Source of the DNA: VRUE01 sp963807425
GTDB lineage: Bacteria > Actinomycetota > Thermoleophilia > Solirubrobacterales > 70-9
DNA length: 64,000 bases
Direction of reading: 5' to 3'
Assembly (NCBI GenBank): GCA_963807425.1
Contig: CAWEBZ010000011.1
Span: 62,001-126,000, forward strand
The stretch's first letter is position 1. The number at the start of each line of letters is the position of its first letter. The notes beneath the pieces are model-generated. The model did no database searches. It saw nothing but the letters and a program-made list of their open reading frames with translations, and had not been told where the DNA came from. A program made the translations under genes and the position numbers. Positions 17,417-26,217 of this stretch are shown here, one piece after another.

Positions 17417-18031
17417 ATGCCGACGCTCGCGCTCATCTTCTACGTGGCCTATCTGGCCCTCACCTTCGGCCTGCGCATGCTGATCCAGGTACGCCGCACC
17501 GGCTCGACGGGATTCCACGGCCTCGGAGGGCGTCCCGGCTCGGCCGAGTGGATCGCCGGGGTCGGGTTCACGGTCGCGCTGCTGGTGGGGGCTGCGGCAC
17601 CGGTGCTCGCTCTGCTTGACCTGGTTGAGCCGATCGCCGCACTCGACACGACGGCTGCGCACGTCGCTGGCGCCGCTCTCGCCGCCGGCGGGATCGCCAC
17701 GACCTTCTACGCGCAGGTGGCGATGGGGAGGAGCTGGCGGATCGGCGTCGATCCCGGTGAGCGCACCGAGCTCGTCACCGTCGGGCCCTTCGCGCTGGTC
17801 CGCAACCCGATCTTCGCCGCGATGCTGCCGACCGCGCTCGGGCTCACCCTGCTCGTACCGAGCTGGGTTGCCCTCGCGGGCCTGGCTGGTTTGATCGCGG
17901 CGCTCGAGCTTCAGGTCCGGGTGGTCGAGGAGCCCTATCTCCTGCAGGTGCATGGCGACGCCTACGCGACCTACGCCGCGCGGGTCGGGCGCTTCGTTCC
18001 CGGTGTCGGACAGCTGAGAGGGAGCGGGTAG
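17417..18031 (+). CDS. Isoprenylcysteine-methyltransferase-like membrane protein
   Basis: 204 aa from ATG 17417; the open frame upstream is the shadow of the repressor gene. It has four or five membrane helices and the C-terminal ICMT/PEMT signature (GPFALVRNPIFAAML; RVVEEPYLLQVHGDAYATYAARV). Bacterial members are presumed SAM-dependent membrane methyltransferases of unknown substrate. It begins 12 bases after the CadC-like gene, so it is probably controlled by it. Confidence 0.8.
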   Translation: MPTLALIFYVAYLALTFGLRMLIQVRRTGSTGFHGLGGRPGSAEWIAGVGFTVALLVGAAAPVLALLDLVEPIAALDTTAAHVAGAALAAGGIATTFYAQVAMGRSWRIGVDPGERTELVTVGPFALVRNPIFAAMLPTALGLTLLVPSWVALAGLAGLIAALELQVRVVEEPYLLQVHGDAYATYAARVGRFVPGVGQLRGSG

Positions 18032-18037
18032 AGGCCC

Positions 18038-18703
18038 GTGCCGCCGGACGCCGAGTCCCGCTATATCCCCGCCGCTCGCTGGCAGGTCTTCTCGAGGCTC
18101 TACGATCCGGTCCTCTCGGTGACGCTGCGCGAGCGGCGCTTTCGCGGTCAGATGCTGGAGCGGGTCGATGCCGACCTGCCGAACGGCGGCACCGTGGTGG
18201 ACGTCGGTTGCGGCACGGGCACCTTCGCGATCGCCCTGGCGTCGCGACGACCGGACGCGCAGGTCATCGGCGTCGATGGCGACCCGCAGATCATGGCGCT
18301 GGCACAGCGCAAGCCCGGCGCCGGCGCCGTCGAGTGGCGTGAAGGGCTGGCGCAGACGCTTCCGCTGGAAGACGGCAGCGTCGATGTCGTCTCGACTTCG
18401 CTGGTCCTCCACCACCTGCTGCCCGGGGACAAGCGCAAGGCACTGGCCGAGATCAAGCGCATCCTCGAGCCCCGCGGCAGAGTGCATGTCGCCGATTGGG
18501 GCAAGCCGCATGATCCGGTCATCAGCACGCTCTTCTTCCTCACCCAGGCGATCGACGGCTTCGACCGAACGGCAGACCACCGGGCGGGCCGGCTACCGGC
18601 CTTCATCGCCGAGGCCGGCTTCGATCCGGTGGAGGGTTACGGGCGCCTGCGAACGGGGTTCGGAAGCCTCGATCTGCTCAGGGCCGAGGTCGCGGGCTCC
18701 TAG
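18038..18703 (+). CDS. Class I SAM-dependent methyltransferase
   Basis: 221 aa. Motif I is VVDVGCGTGTFAIAL, the acidic post-I residue is VIGVDGD, and the later motif is LVLHHL, which is typical of UbiE/type-11 methyltransferases acting on small molecules. It sits seven bases after the ICMT-like gene, making a three-gene unit with the metal sensor. The substrate is unknown. Confidence 0.85.
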   Translation: MPPDAESRYIPAARWQVFSRLYDPVLSVTLRERRFRGQMLERVDADLPNGGTVVDVGCGTGTFAIALASRRPDAQVIGVDGDPQIMALAQRKPGAGAVEWREGLAQTLPLEDGSVDVVSTSLVLHHLLPGDKRKALAEIKRILEPRGRVHVADWGKPHDPVISTLFFLTQAIDGFDRTADHRAGRLPAFIAEAGFDPVEGYGRLRTGFGSLDLLRAEVAGS

Positions 18704-18733
18704 GACTAGCGCGGCGAACCCAGCGACGCCGGC

Positions 18734-18762
18734 CCACCGCGCGGCATGGTGCCGCGCGGTGG
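18734..18762. terminator. Bidirectional terminator-like hairpin
   Basis: Perfect 13-bp stem (CCACCGCGCGGCA / TGCCGCGCGGTGG) with a TGG loop, enclosed by a further GCCGGC/GCCGGC pair. It lies between the convergent methyltransferase and alkaline phosphatase genes. Confidence 0.75.
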
Positions 18763-18786
18763 ACGCCGGCCTGTCCTTCCGGAGGA

Positions 18787-20166
18787 CTAGTCGCGGCCGA
18801 TCAGGGTCTGGAACAGATCGGTCTGGTCGCGGATGCCCATCACATTGGTCGCCTGCGGGCCGATCGCGGCGACCGGGACCCGGGCGCCGGTGTGGGACTG
18901 GCCGGGCGGGGTCTTGCCGGTGCCGTAGGAGACGCGGATCGGCACGCCGTCAGCCGACTGCAGCGTCGCGTAGAAGCCGGGCGTGTCCTGCCCGGCGGGG
19001 ACGATCTGGCTCGTGTGGGAGTGATCGGCGGTGATCACCACGAGCGTGTCGCGATTCTTCTTCTGGTAGGCGAGGGCAGCTGCAATCGCCTTGTCGAAGG
19101 CGAGGTTCTCGCCGATCTGCCCGCACACGTCGGAGGCGTGGTCGCGCTTGTCGATCGAGGCCCCCTCGACCTGCAGGAAGAAGCCCTTGCGGTTCTCCAG
19201 CAGCTGGATCGCCTTCTTGGTCATCGCCTCCAGGCTCGGCTCGTTGGCCGGGCGGTTGGTCTCGTCGCAGCGGAACGTCGGTCCGCCGGCTCCTGGTGTG
19301 GTCGCCGCGATCAGCGGTTTGAACTCGGTCGTCATGTTGCCGGTGTTGAAGAGGCCGAGCACCGGGCCTTTGTTGAGCGAGGAGACCGCGTCCAGATCGG
19401 TCGCGGTCTCAACGTAGCGGTAGCCCTCGTCTTTGGCGTAGTCGATCACCGTGTCCGTGTTGCCGTCGAGGGTCTGCAGGAAGCGGTTGCGGCCGCCGCC
19501 GAGGTTGACGTCGAGCAGGTGGTCGATCTGCTGCTCGGCGATCGAGCCGAGCCCGCCGGCGCCCTTGGCCTCGGTCGAGCAGATCGTGCGAGTGTCCGCC
19601 GGCCCTTGGCAGGCGCGCTGAGAGATGTGCGAGGAGGGTGCGGCCGGCGTCGCGTCGGTGATCTCCGCCGTGGAGACGTTGCCGACACGCATTCCGCGCC
19701 TGTCCGCGATCTCGAACGTCGTCTTGTAGCCGTCATTGGAGCCGGGGATGTTCTCGGCGGCGCTTGGGCCCTGCGAGAGGCGGGCGTCGATCGTCTTCTT
19801 CCCAGTCGACCAGGCGGTCGCGGTCGGCGCCGAGTCCGGCACGTAGTTCGGCGGGTAGGACGGGCCAGGGCCAGCCGAGAGGCCGTAGGTGATCAGCTCG
19901 CCCGTGAAGGGCAGCGTCTCCATGCTCAGCGTGCCGGCGGCACCCTTGCCGTAATAGCGAGCCAGGGTGATCTCACTGTCGCCCATCCCGTCGCCGATCA
20001 GCAGGATGACGTTCTTGGGCTTGTCCGAGTCGATCAGCTTCTTGATCTCGCGCGAATTGTCATCCGCGCCGTCGTCGTAATGGGCGGTGGCCACGGCGCC
20101 TGCGACGGCGATCGCCGCGAAGACCATGACCGCGAAGAGCGCAAGGTGCTTTCGCTTGGCTCGCAT
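18787..20166 (-). CDS. phoA: Secreted alkaline phosphatase (PhoA family)
   Basis: 459 aa with an N-terminal signal anchor (residues about 8-28). Core motifs are metal-binding LLIGDGMG, the nucleophile site PDSAPTATAW (Ser of DSA), the KRDHASD segment, and VITADHSHTS near the C-terminus, all as in PhoA-type enzymes that hydrolyse phosphomonoesters outside the cell. A symmetric element (20192-20209) lies about 25 bases upstream of the start codon. Confidence 0.92.
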   Translation of the reverse strand: MRAKRKHLALFAVMVFAAIAVAGAVATAHYDDGADDNSREIKKLIDSDKPKNVILLIGDGMGDSEITLARYYGKGAAGTLSMETLPFTGELITYGLSAGPGPSYPPNYVPDSAPTATAWSTGKKTIDARLSQGPSAAENIPGSNDGYKTTFEIADRRGMRVGNVSTAEITDATPAAPSSHISQRACQGPADTRTICSTEAKGAGGLGSIAEQQIDHLLDVNLGGGRNRFLQTLDGNTDTVIDYAKDEGYRYVETATDLDAVSSLNKGPVLGLFNTGNMTTEFKPLIAATTPGAGGPTFRCDETNRPANEPSLEAMTKKAIQLLENRKGFFLQVEGASIDKRDHASDVCGQIGENLAFDKAIAAALAYQKKNRDTLVVITADHSHTSQIVPAGQDTPGFYATLQSADGVPIRVSYGTGKTPPGQSHTGARVPVAAIGPQATNVMGIRDQTDLFQTLIGRD

Positions 20167-20191
20167 CTGGGTGTTGCCTCCTTGTCGAGTT

Positions 20192-20209
20192 GCGGAAATT
20201 AGATTCCGC
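20192..20209 (-). promoter_or_regulatory. Inverted repeat upstream of phoA
   Basis: GCGGAA - ATTAGA - TTCCGC, a perfect 6-bp inverted repeat in the leader of the alkaline phosphatase gene. It could be an operator or a small mRNA hairpin. It does not match a Pho box that I recognise. Confidence 0.35.
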
Positions 20210-20296
20210 GCCGAACCTAGGAAGGCGGCCGGGCCAGCTTGCTAAGGAGACGTTTCCAGCCTGAGAAATGGATGTGAACGCACGGGGGTACCCTCC

Positions 20297-20812
20297 TCAC
20301 TGCTCCGGGAGGGCCTCGGCAGCGGCATCGAGGCGCAGGCCCTCAACGACCTGGCGCTGAGACTCGGCCCGCTCGATCAGGGCGGCGAGGTCGAACCGCG
20401 CGAGTTTCGCCTCCCGCGTGTGCTGCAGCGCCCGCCAGAGCCCGAGCTTGCCGGTGATCCCGATCAGGAGCATCTCCAGCTCGAGCATCCGGCTGAGCGG
20501 CGAGTAGCCCCTCAGGCGTCCGTTCAGCTTGAGGCGACCGAGCTTCTCAGCGGCCCAGGCGCCGGCGATCTTGGCGCTGTCACGCTTGACGGCGAGTTGC
20601 TCCATCACTTCCTCGAGTGTGGTGCGGTCGGCTTCGATTTCGGCGCAGACGATCGCCAGCGGCTCGCCCCACCTAGTGCCGCGATTGCTCGCACGAGCCC
20701 GCCGGGCGAGCTCGACCCCACCCGTTGCGCCCGCTAGGTGATCGTTCAGGTAGATAGCTAGGAGTCTGCGCTCTATCACTGCGTCTGGATACCCGCTCCC
20801 GGCCGCGCACAA
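20297..20812 (-). CDS. Conserved helical protein of unknown function
   Basis: About 171 aa, mostly helical and charged, with repeated Glu/Arg-rich amphipathic segments (VIERRLLAIYLNDHLAG start, LSRMLELEMLLIGITGKLGLW centre). I recall similar proteins across actinobacteria but no assigned function; the helix pattern resembles ferritin-like bundles without clear metal ligands. The start is uncertain: the open frame begins at a rare start codon, and the V of VIERR about 11 residues in is a likely true N-terminus. Confidence 0.6.
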   Translation of the reverse strand: MCAAGSGYPDAVIERRLLAIYLNDHLAGATGGVELARRARASNRGTRWGEPLAIVCAEIEADRTTLEEVMEQLAVKRDSAKIAGAWAAEKLGRLKLNGRLRGYSPLSRMLELEMLLIGITGKLGLWRALQHTREAKLARFDLAALIERAESQRQVVEGLRLDAAAEALPEQ

Positions 20813-20945
20813 CCCTCTGATGGCTCCCTGGGGCCAAGGTTCGTGACGACTAGCTACTGACGGCGCCTTCGTCTTTCCGTTGAAGGACTAGACAGACCGG
20901 CCCTACCCTTGAACGGATGCCCTTCGGTGCGAGCGAGATCGACAG

Positions 20946-22424
20946 ATGAGCGAAGCAGCGGGTCCCCACGGGCTGGGGTCCGTTCCGGGCACGGTGCGGA
21001 TGCTCTCCGACGATCGTCTTACGCGACGCGCGACGCGGGGCGATCAGCGCGCCTTCGCGGCGATCTACAGCCGCTACAGCGAGAGGCTCTACCGCTTCTG
21101 CCTCGCGATCGTCGGCAATTCGCAGGACGCCCAGGACGCACTCCAGAACACGATGGTCAAGGTGCTGAAGGCGCTGCCGGGCGAGGAACGGCAGATCCAG
21201 CTGAAGCCATGGCTCTACCGGATCGCCCACAACGAGTCGGTCGAGCTGCTGCGCCGGCGTCGGGGAACGGAGCAGCTGGACCCCGAGCTGGCCGGCAAGG
21301 GGGCCGGCCTGGCGGAGGAGGCGGCCGCGCGGGAGCGGCTGCGCTTGCTGATCTCCGACCTCGAGGAGCTCCCCGACCGCCAGCGCGCGGCTCTGGTGAT
21401 GCGCGAGCTGGCGGGTCTCGACTTCACCGAGATCGGTGCCGCGCTCGAGACCTCGCCTGTCACCGCCCGCCAGACCCTCTACGAGGCTCGGCTGAGCCTG
21501 CACCAGATGGACGCGGGGCGTGAGATGAGTTGCGAGACGGTGATGAAGGCGCTCTCGGATGGGGACGGCCGTGTCACCCGGCGGCGCGACATTCGCGCCC
21601 ACCTTCGCACCTGCACGGACTGTCGCCGCTTTCGCGAGGAGTTGCAGGGCCGGCAAGGCGACTTTGCCGCGCTCTCGCCGCTGCCTGCCGCCGCTGCCGC
21701 GGCGCTGCTGCAGGGCGTGCTCGGCGGCTCAGGCGGCGGCGCCGTTGGCGGTGGGCTCTCAGGAACCCTGGGCGGAGGGATGGCCGGCACGCTCGGCACA
21801 TCGGCGGTCGTCAAGTCCGCAGCCACGGTCGCGGTCGTGGCGATCGTCGGGGTCTCAGCCACCCGAAGCGATCTCGTCGACATCGGCCTGCCGGGCGGGG
21901 GTGGCTCGCCGGAGCGGCAGGCCGGGCCATCCGATGCCGCCAGCCAAAATACGGTGCCGCCATTGCCGGCAGCGTCACCTCGGGTCCGGGAGCGGAGCAA
22001 AGCCGGCGGAGCCGATGGCCGGGGCGTGTCTCGGCAGGCAGAGGTGAAAGCGGCGGGCCCAACTGCAGCCGCTCGCGGCGAGCAGTCGGGCCCGGAAACG
22101 CTCCCACCCTCGCAGTCGCCAGGCTCGTCCAGGGGCAACCATCGCGGTCACGGGCAGGAGAGCAACCTCCCGGCCGCTGCTGCGCACGGACAGCAAACGG
22201 CGGCGGCTCACAAACAAGGCGCCGGCAGAGGCGGCAATCAAGCGGCGAAGCCCCACCCGATTCACCCAGCGAAGCCGCCCCAGCCGGCCACCCCTGGTCC
22301 CAAGCAGACAAACGGATCACCTGCTGACCCTCGCGGCTCGGGCAAGGAAATCCCGCCGCAGGCGAATGCGGTTCCGGCGGATCCGCAAGGAGCTCCGTCG
22401 CCGGGCGCGGCCAACAAACCCTGA
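20946..22424 (+). CDS. ECF sigma factor fused to an anti-sigma-like zinc finger and membrane tail
   Basis: 492 aa. Residues about 20-190 are an ECF sigma factor: region 2 (RLYRFCLAIVGNSQDAQDAL) and region 4 (LPDRQRAALVMRELAGLDFTEIG in two parts). It continues into an HC2-type zinc-finger pattern (HLRTCTDCRRF, near residue 225), a glycine/alanine-rich hydrophobic stretch with one likely membrane span (SAATVAVVAIVGVSA), and about 160 residues of Pro/Gly/Gln-rich low-complexity sequence probably outside the cell. Such sigma plus built-in anti-sigma layouts would be held at the membrane until released. Confidence 0.85.
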   Translation: MSEAAGPHGLGSVPGTVRMLSDDRLTRRATRGDQRAFAAIYSRYSERLYRFCLAIVGNSQDAQDALQNTMVKVLKALPGEERQIQLKPWLYRIAHNESVELLRRRRGTEQLDPELAGKGAGLAEEAAARERLRLLISDLEELPDRQRAALVMRELAGLDFTEIGAALETSPVTARQTLYEARLSLHQMDAGREMSCETVMKALSDGDGRVTRRRDIRAHLRTCTDCRRFREELQGRQGDFAALSPLPAAAAAALLQGVLGGSGGGAVGGGLSGTLGGGMAGTLGTSAVVKSAATVAVVAIVGVSATRSDLVDIGLPGGGGSPERQAGPSDAASQNTVPPLPAASPRVRERSKAGGADGRGVSRQAEVKAAGPTAAARGEQSGPETLPPSQSPGSSRGNHRGHGQESNLPAAAAHGQQTAAAHKQGAGRGGNQAAKPHPIHPAKPPQPATPGPKQTNGSPADPRGSGKEIPPQANAVPADPQGAPSPGAANKP

Positions 22425-22530
22425 AATTCGCCCGGGGTTTGGTCTGACGAACGCCCGATCGCCGCGTTTGAGCAGCGACCGAACGTAAATGGAGCCCTCG
22501 CGCAGGGCGCCAGGAATCGAAGGAGGCACG

Positions 22531-22941
22531 ATGAAGCTCGACCTGAGGATCGCCTTGGTCGTTGGCGCGCTGGCCCTCGCAGCGGCGCCCGCGATGGCGC
22601 TCGGCAATCAGGCCACGGCGCCCGGGCAGAACGGCCAGGGGCACGGGCCCCAGTACAACCCAGCCCCCGAAACACCGGGGCCGGGAGCCGGCTTGCCGGA
22701 GAAGGCCAAGGCCTACGGCGTCTACTGCCAGGGCCAGAGCAAGAAACATGTCGCCGGTCAGAAAGGCACGCCGTTCAGCCAGTGCGTGACCGCGATGGCG
22801 AAGGCCTCCCACGACGAGAGCCTGAGCCCGGGTCAGGCCTGCAAGGGGATGAGCAAGAAACACGTCAAAGGAGAGAAGGGAACCCCGTTCTCACGTTGCG
22901 TGAAAGCAGCGGCAAAGCTGAGGAAAAACCAGCAAAGCTGA
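22531..22941 (+). CDS. Small secreted protein with two cysteine-paired repeats
   Basis: 136 aa from ATG 22531 (SD AAGGAGG). A signal peptide (residues 1-23, cut near AMA-LG) is followed by a Gly/Pro/Gln-rich linker and two copies of a unit of about 27 residues: Cys, SKKHVxGxKGTPFS, Cys, VxAxAK. Each unit has two cysteines about 20 residues apart, suggesting one disulfide each. No known domain is recognised. It follows the ECF sigma gene by about 105 bases and could be its target or partner. Confidence 0.75.
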   Translation: MKLDLRIALVVGALALAAAPAMALGNQATAPGQNGQGHGPQYNPAPETPGPGAGLPEKAKAYGVYCQGQSKKHVAGQKGTPFSQCVTAMAKASHDESLSPGQACKGMSKKHVKGEKGTPFSRCVKAAAKLRKNQQS

Positions 22942-22954
22942 GCCATTGCACCAC

Positions 22955-22986
22955 GCCCCGTCGCCAGGGGTGGCAGGCGACGGGGC
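22955..22986. terminator. Bidirectional terminator-like hairpin
   Basis: Perfect 11-bp stem GCCCCGTCGCC / GGCGACGGGGC with a 10-base loop between the convergent small secreted protein gene and ligD. Confidence 0.75.
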
Positions 22987-22992
22987 GGGGCC

Positions 22993-25098
22993 TCACGTAG
23001 GCAGCCGCTGCTGTTCGCTCAGAACCGGCGCGAAGAGGTCGCCCTTCTCCTCGATCCGGGTGAGGACCGCGGCGGGGTCGAAGCCGAGCCGGTCGCTGTC
23101 CCCATCCGACAGCGCCGCTTCGACCTCCTCCCACTCCAGCGGGGTCGAGACCGTCGGGCGCTCCCCCGCCAGCAATGAGTAGGCGCACACCGTCGTCTCG
23201 TCCCGGTCGTTTCGGCTCCAGTCGATCAGCACCCTTCCGCTCCGCTGGCGCTTGGCGTTCTTCGAGACAACCCGCTCGGGGAACTTGCTCTCCAGGGTCT
23301 TGGCGACTGCCTTGGCGAAGGGCTTGGTCTGCGCGTAGGTCGTCGCGGAGTTGAGCGGCACATAGAGCTGCAGCCCTCCGGAGCCCGAGGTCTTGGGATG
23401 GGAGCGCAGCCCCAGCTGCTCGAGCATTCCCCTGATCCAGATCGCCACCTGGGCGCAGTCGGCCATCTCAGCCCCCGAGCCGGGGTCGAGATCGAAGACC
23501 ATCGCGGTCGGGTGCTCCATATCCGCCTCCAGGGAGAGGGAGGTATGCCGCTCGATCTCATCGCCGATCCTCAGCGGCCGGCCGCGGAGATGGGGCAGGA
23601 GGACATCGGCGATGCGGGTGTACCAGTCGATCGGCTCGGTCCGCTCGAGACCCACCTCGCTCGCCGTCTTGTCCTCGCGCAAGCCCTTGAAGGAGCCGTG
23701 GCGCACCATTCCCTCGGCGGTCAGCTCGCGGAACTCGATCTCCGCGACCAGCTCCGGCTTGACGAAATGGGCGTCCTTCTGCGGGACTTTTCCTGCCTTG
23801 AATGGACTCGTCTTCCGCTCCAGCGGGCCGAGCCGTGTGGCGAGCGTGGTCAGGTCCCGCTCGGAGAAGCCGGTGCCGATCTTGCCCGCGTAGCGCAGCT
23901 TCCCGCCGCCATCCGGTTCGAAGTACCCCATCAGCAGCGCGCCGATCCGATCGCGACGCCGGCCCTCACCCGGGGCCCAGCCGCCAATCACCAGCTCCTG
24001 ACGCATGGTGTTCTTCACCTTCAGCCAGGCGCCCGTTCGCTTGCCCGGGGCATAGGCGCTCTCGAGGCGCTTCAGCACCACTCCCTCGAGGCCCTGCTCG
24101 CTGCTTGCCTCGAGCAGCTCCTTCGCCCGGCCGGTCGAATAGCCGGGCGTCTGCCAGCTCTGGCCGGAGAGCTCCAGCTGCTCGAGCAGCTCGCGACGCC
24201 GCTCATACGGTTCGTCGATCAGGTTGTGGCCATCGAGGTGGAGTAGGTCGAAGATCACGTAGGTGACCGGGTGCGTTTTCACCCTTTGCCGGACCACGTT
24301 CTCGGAGGTCTGGTGGATCCGCTGCTGCAGTCGCTCGAAGCTCGGCCGCCCGTCATCGTCGAAGGCGACCAGCTCGCCGTCAAGGACGGCGTCGCGGGCG
24401 CCGAGCTGGCGCGAAAGCCGCCGCACCTCCGGGTACTGGGCGGTGATGTCCCTGAGGTTGCGACTCTGCAGCCCGAGCCGGCCGGGACGGCAATAGGCGA
24501 TCGCGCGCACGCCGTCCCACTTGACCTCCACCGCCCAGCCCACGTCTTTCGCCGGCAGCTCGGCGAGCCGGGCGAGCATCGGCACCACCGATTCGGGGAA
24601 GGGGTCGCGCGTCTCACTGGGCGGATCGATCCGGTGGATCATCCAGTCCTTCTCGCTGCCGGCGCGGAAGAGCGCGTAGCGACCACTGAGGCGCTCGCCG
24701 GCAAAGCTGAAGATGATTTTCCCCTCGACCCACTTGTGACACTCGTAGGTGCCGCTGTCCCAGATCTTCATCGTCCCGGCGCCGTACTCGCCGGCCGGTA
24801 TCTCGCCCTCGAAGTCGAGGTACTCGAGCGGATGGTCCTCGGTGTGGACGGCCTTGCGGTTTTCGCTCGGATCGTTGGGGATGCCGTTGGGGATCGCCCA
24901 GGAGACGGCGGTGCCGTCGTGCTCGAGCCGCAGGTCCCAGTGCAGCCGGCGGGCGCTGTGCTCCTGGACGACAAAGCGCGGCGCCCCCTTTTTGCGGCGG
25001 CGTTTTTTCGCCGCCGGCTCGGGCGTGGCGGCGAAATCGCGTTTGCGCTCGTACTCGCTGAGCTTGCCGGTTTTCTTATGGTTGGCTTTCGCTGCCAT
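22993..25098 (-). CDS. ligD: LigD-type NHEJ DNA ligase (phosphoesterase-ligase-short polymerase)
   Basis: 701 aa, starting at ATG 25098. Domain order: 3'-phosphoesterase (residues about 35-155, HSARRLHWDLRLEHDG), ATP-dependent ligase (about 165-480, catalytic lysine in EVKWDGVRA, then DGELVAF and GVVLKR), then a primase/polymerase part (about 500-690) with VFDLDPG, KTSGSGGLQ and VLIDWSRND. The order is as in Pseudomonas, not Mycobacterium. The polymerase part is short: it runs from LLPHLRGRPL straight to RHTSLSL, lacking roughly 100 residues of the usual domain. No ku gene is in the window. Confidence 0.92.
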   Translation of the reverse strand: MAAKANHKKTGKLSEYERKRDFAATPEPAAKKRRRKKGAPRFVVQEHSARRLHWDLRLEHDGTAVSWAIPNGIPNDPSENRKAVHTEDHPLEYLDFEGEIPAGEYGAGTMKIWDSGTYECHKWVEGKIIFSFAGERLSGRYALFRAGSEKDWMIHRIDPPSETRDPFPESVVPMLARLAELPAKDVGWAVEVKWDGVRAIAYCRPGRLGLQSRNLRDITAQYPEVRRLSRQLGARDAVLDGELVAFDDDGRPSFERLQQRIHQTSENVVRQRVKTHPVTYVIFDLLHLDGHNLIDEPYERRRELLEQLELSGQSWQTPGYSTGRAKELLEASSEQGLEGVVLKRLESAYAPGKRTGAWLKVKNTMRQELVIGGWAPGEGRRRDRIGALLMGYFEPDGGGKLRYAGKIGTGFSERDLTTLATRLGPLERKTSPFKAGKVPQKDAHFVKPELVAEIEFRELTAEGMVRHGSFKGLREDKTASEVGLERTEPIDWYTRIADVLLPHLRGRPLRIGDEIERHTSLSLEADMEHPTAMVFDLDPGSGAEMADCAQVAIWIRGMLEQLGLRSHPKTSGSGGLQLYVPLNSATTYAQTKPFAKAVAKTLESKFPERVVSKNAKRQRSGRVLIDWSRNDRDETTVCAYSLLAGERPTVSTPLEWEEVEAALSDGDSDRLGFDPAAVLTRIEEKGDLFAPVLSEQQRLPT

Positions 25099-25159
25099 GG
25101 AGAAGCCCTGGGCGGGATTGCAGGGATTGCAAATATGACCCGATGGGTAGGTTCTCTAA

Positions 25160-26119
25160 GTGAAGCAATCGGCGTTTTGCCACGAGGTGCTCTTCTACGA
25201 CAGCGCTGACGAGTTCTTGGCGGGAACCGTCCCTTTCATCCGAGGCGCGCTCGAGGCCGAGGAGCCCGCTCTGGTTGCGCTTGGTCAAGAGAGGATCGAG
25301 TTGCTGCAAGGCGAGCTCGGCACCGACGCGACCGGGGTCCGCTTCGCCGACATGGAGGAGCTCGGCCGCAATCCCGCCCGCCTCATTCCCGCCTGGCGCG
25401 AGTTCGTCGACGAGAACGGTGGCGAGGACCGCGCCATGCGGGGAATCGGAGAACCGATCTGGCCGGGACGGAGCGCGGTGGAGATCGATGAGTGCCAGCG
25501 CCACGAGTCGCTGCTGAACGTCGCTTTCGGCGCCACGCCGGCACTGTCGCTGCTCTGCCCCTACGACAGCAGTCGCCTCGATGACGATGTCCTCGAGGCC
25601 GCCCTTGCCTGCCATCCCTTTCTCGCCCGGGACGGCGAGAGCTATGCGAACGCAGCCTGCAAAGAGGTCGCAGCGCCGTCGAGTCCCTTCGCCGGCGAGC
25701 TTTCTCCGCGGCCTGAGGGCTCAGAGGCGCTTCGGTTCGACCGCGGCGCATTGCACCGGGTGAGGAAGCTCATATCGGTCGCGGCCGAGCGCGCCGGGCT
25801 CTCTGCTTCGCGCGGAGACGACCTGGTCACCGCGGTCAGCGAGCTGGCCGCCAACAGCGTCCTGCACGGTGGGGGGGAGGGGACGCTAAGCCTCTGGCTG
25901 GAGGCGGATGCGCTCGTCGTCGAAGCCGAGGATCTGGGCTGCATCGAGGAGCCTCTGGTCGGACGGCAGCGCCCTGCTCCCACCCAGGAAGGTGGTCGCG
26001 GGCTTTGGCTCGTCAACCAGCTGTGCGATCTGGTTCAGGTGCGTTCCGGCCCCGAAGCAACTGCGATTCGGGTCCGCATGGATCTTTCTCTCCAGCCGTC
26101 ACAGGCGCTTGCGTATTAG
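25160..26119 (+). CDS. MEDS-domain sensor with anti-sigma-type ATPase domain
   Basis: 319 aa from GTG 25160. Residues 1-180 match the MEDS/DcmR sensor layout (HEVLFYDSADEFL start, LCPYDSSRLD). Residues about 200-305 are an HATPase_c_2 domain like RsbW: N-box ELAANSVLHGG and G2 GGRGLWLVNQLCD. Such proteins bind or phosphorylate anti-sigma antagonists. The next genes are a PP2C phosphatase, a STAS antagonist and a SigB-type sigma, so this is one arm of a partner-switching module. Confidence 0.85.
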   Translation: MKQSAFCHEVLFYDSADEFLAGTVPFIRGALEAEEPALVALGQERIELLQGELGTDATGVRFADMEELGRNPARLIPAWREFVDENGGEDRAMRGIGEPIWPGRSAVEIDECQRHESLLNVAFGATPALSLLCPYDSSRLDDDVLEAALACHPFLARDGESYANAACKEVAAPSSPFAGELSPRPEGSEALRFDRGALHRVRKLISVAAERAGLSASRGDDLVTAVSELAANSVLHGGGEGTLSLWLEADALVVEAEDLGCIEEPLVGRQRPAPTQEGGRGLWLVNQLCDLVQVRSGPEATAIRVRMDLSLQPSQALAY

Positions 26120-26217
26120 CCATCCCGGCTCGAGGAATTTGCGTATTGCTTCCCTGAGGCGCGATACTCTCTTTTGAGTAGCGGGTCTCGTGAAGAGGGG
26201 AAGGAGGAGCGCAAGTG

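Noticed and set aside
17402..18580. A 392-codon minus-strand open frame
   Set aside because: Antisense to the ICMT-like and methyltransferase genes; no motif or SD.
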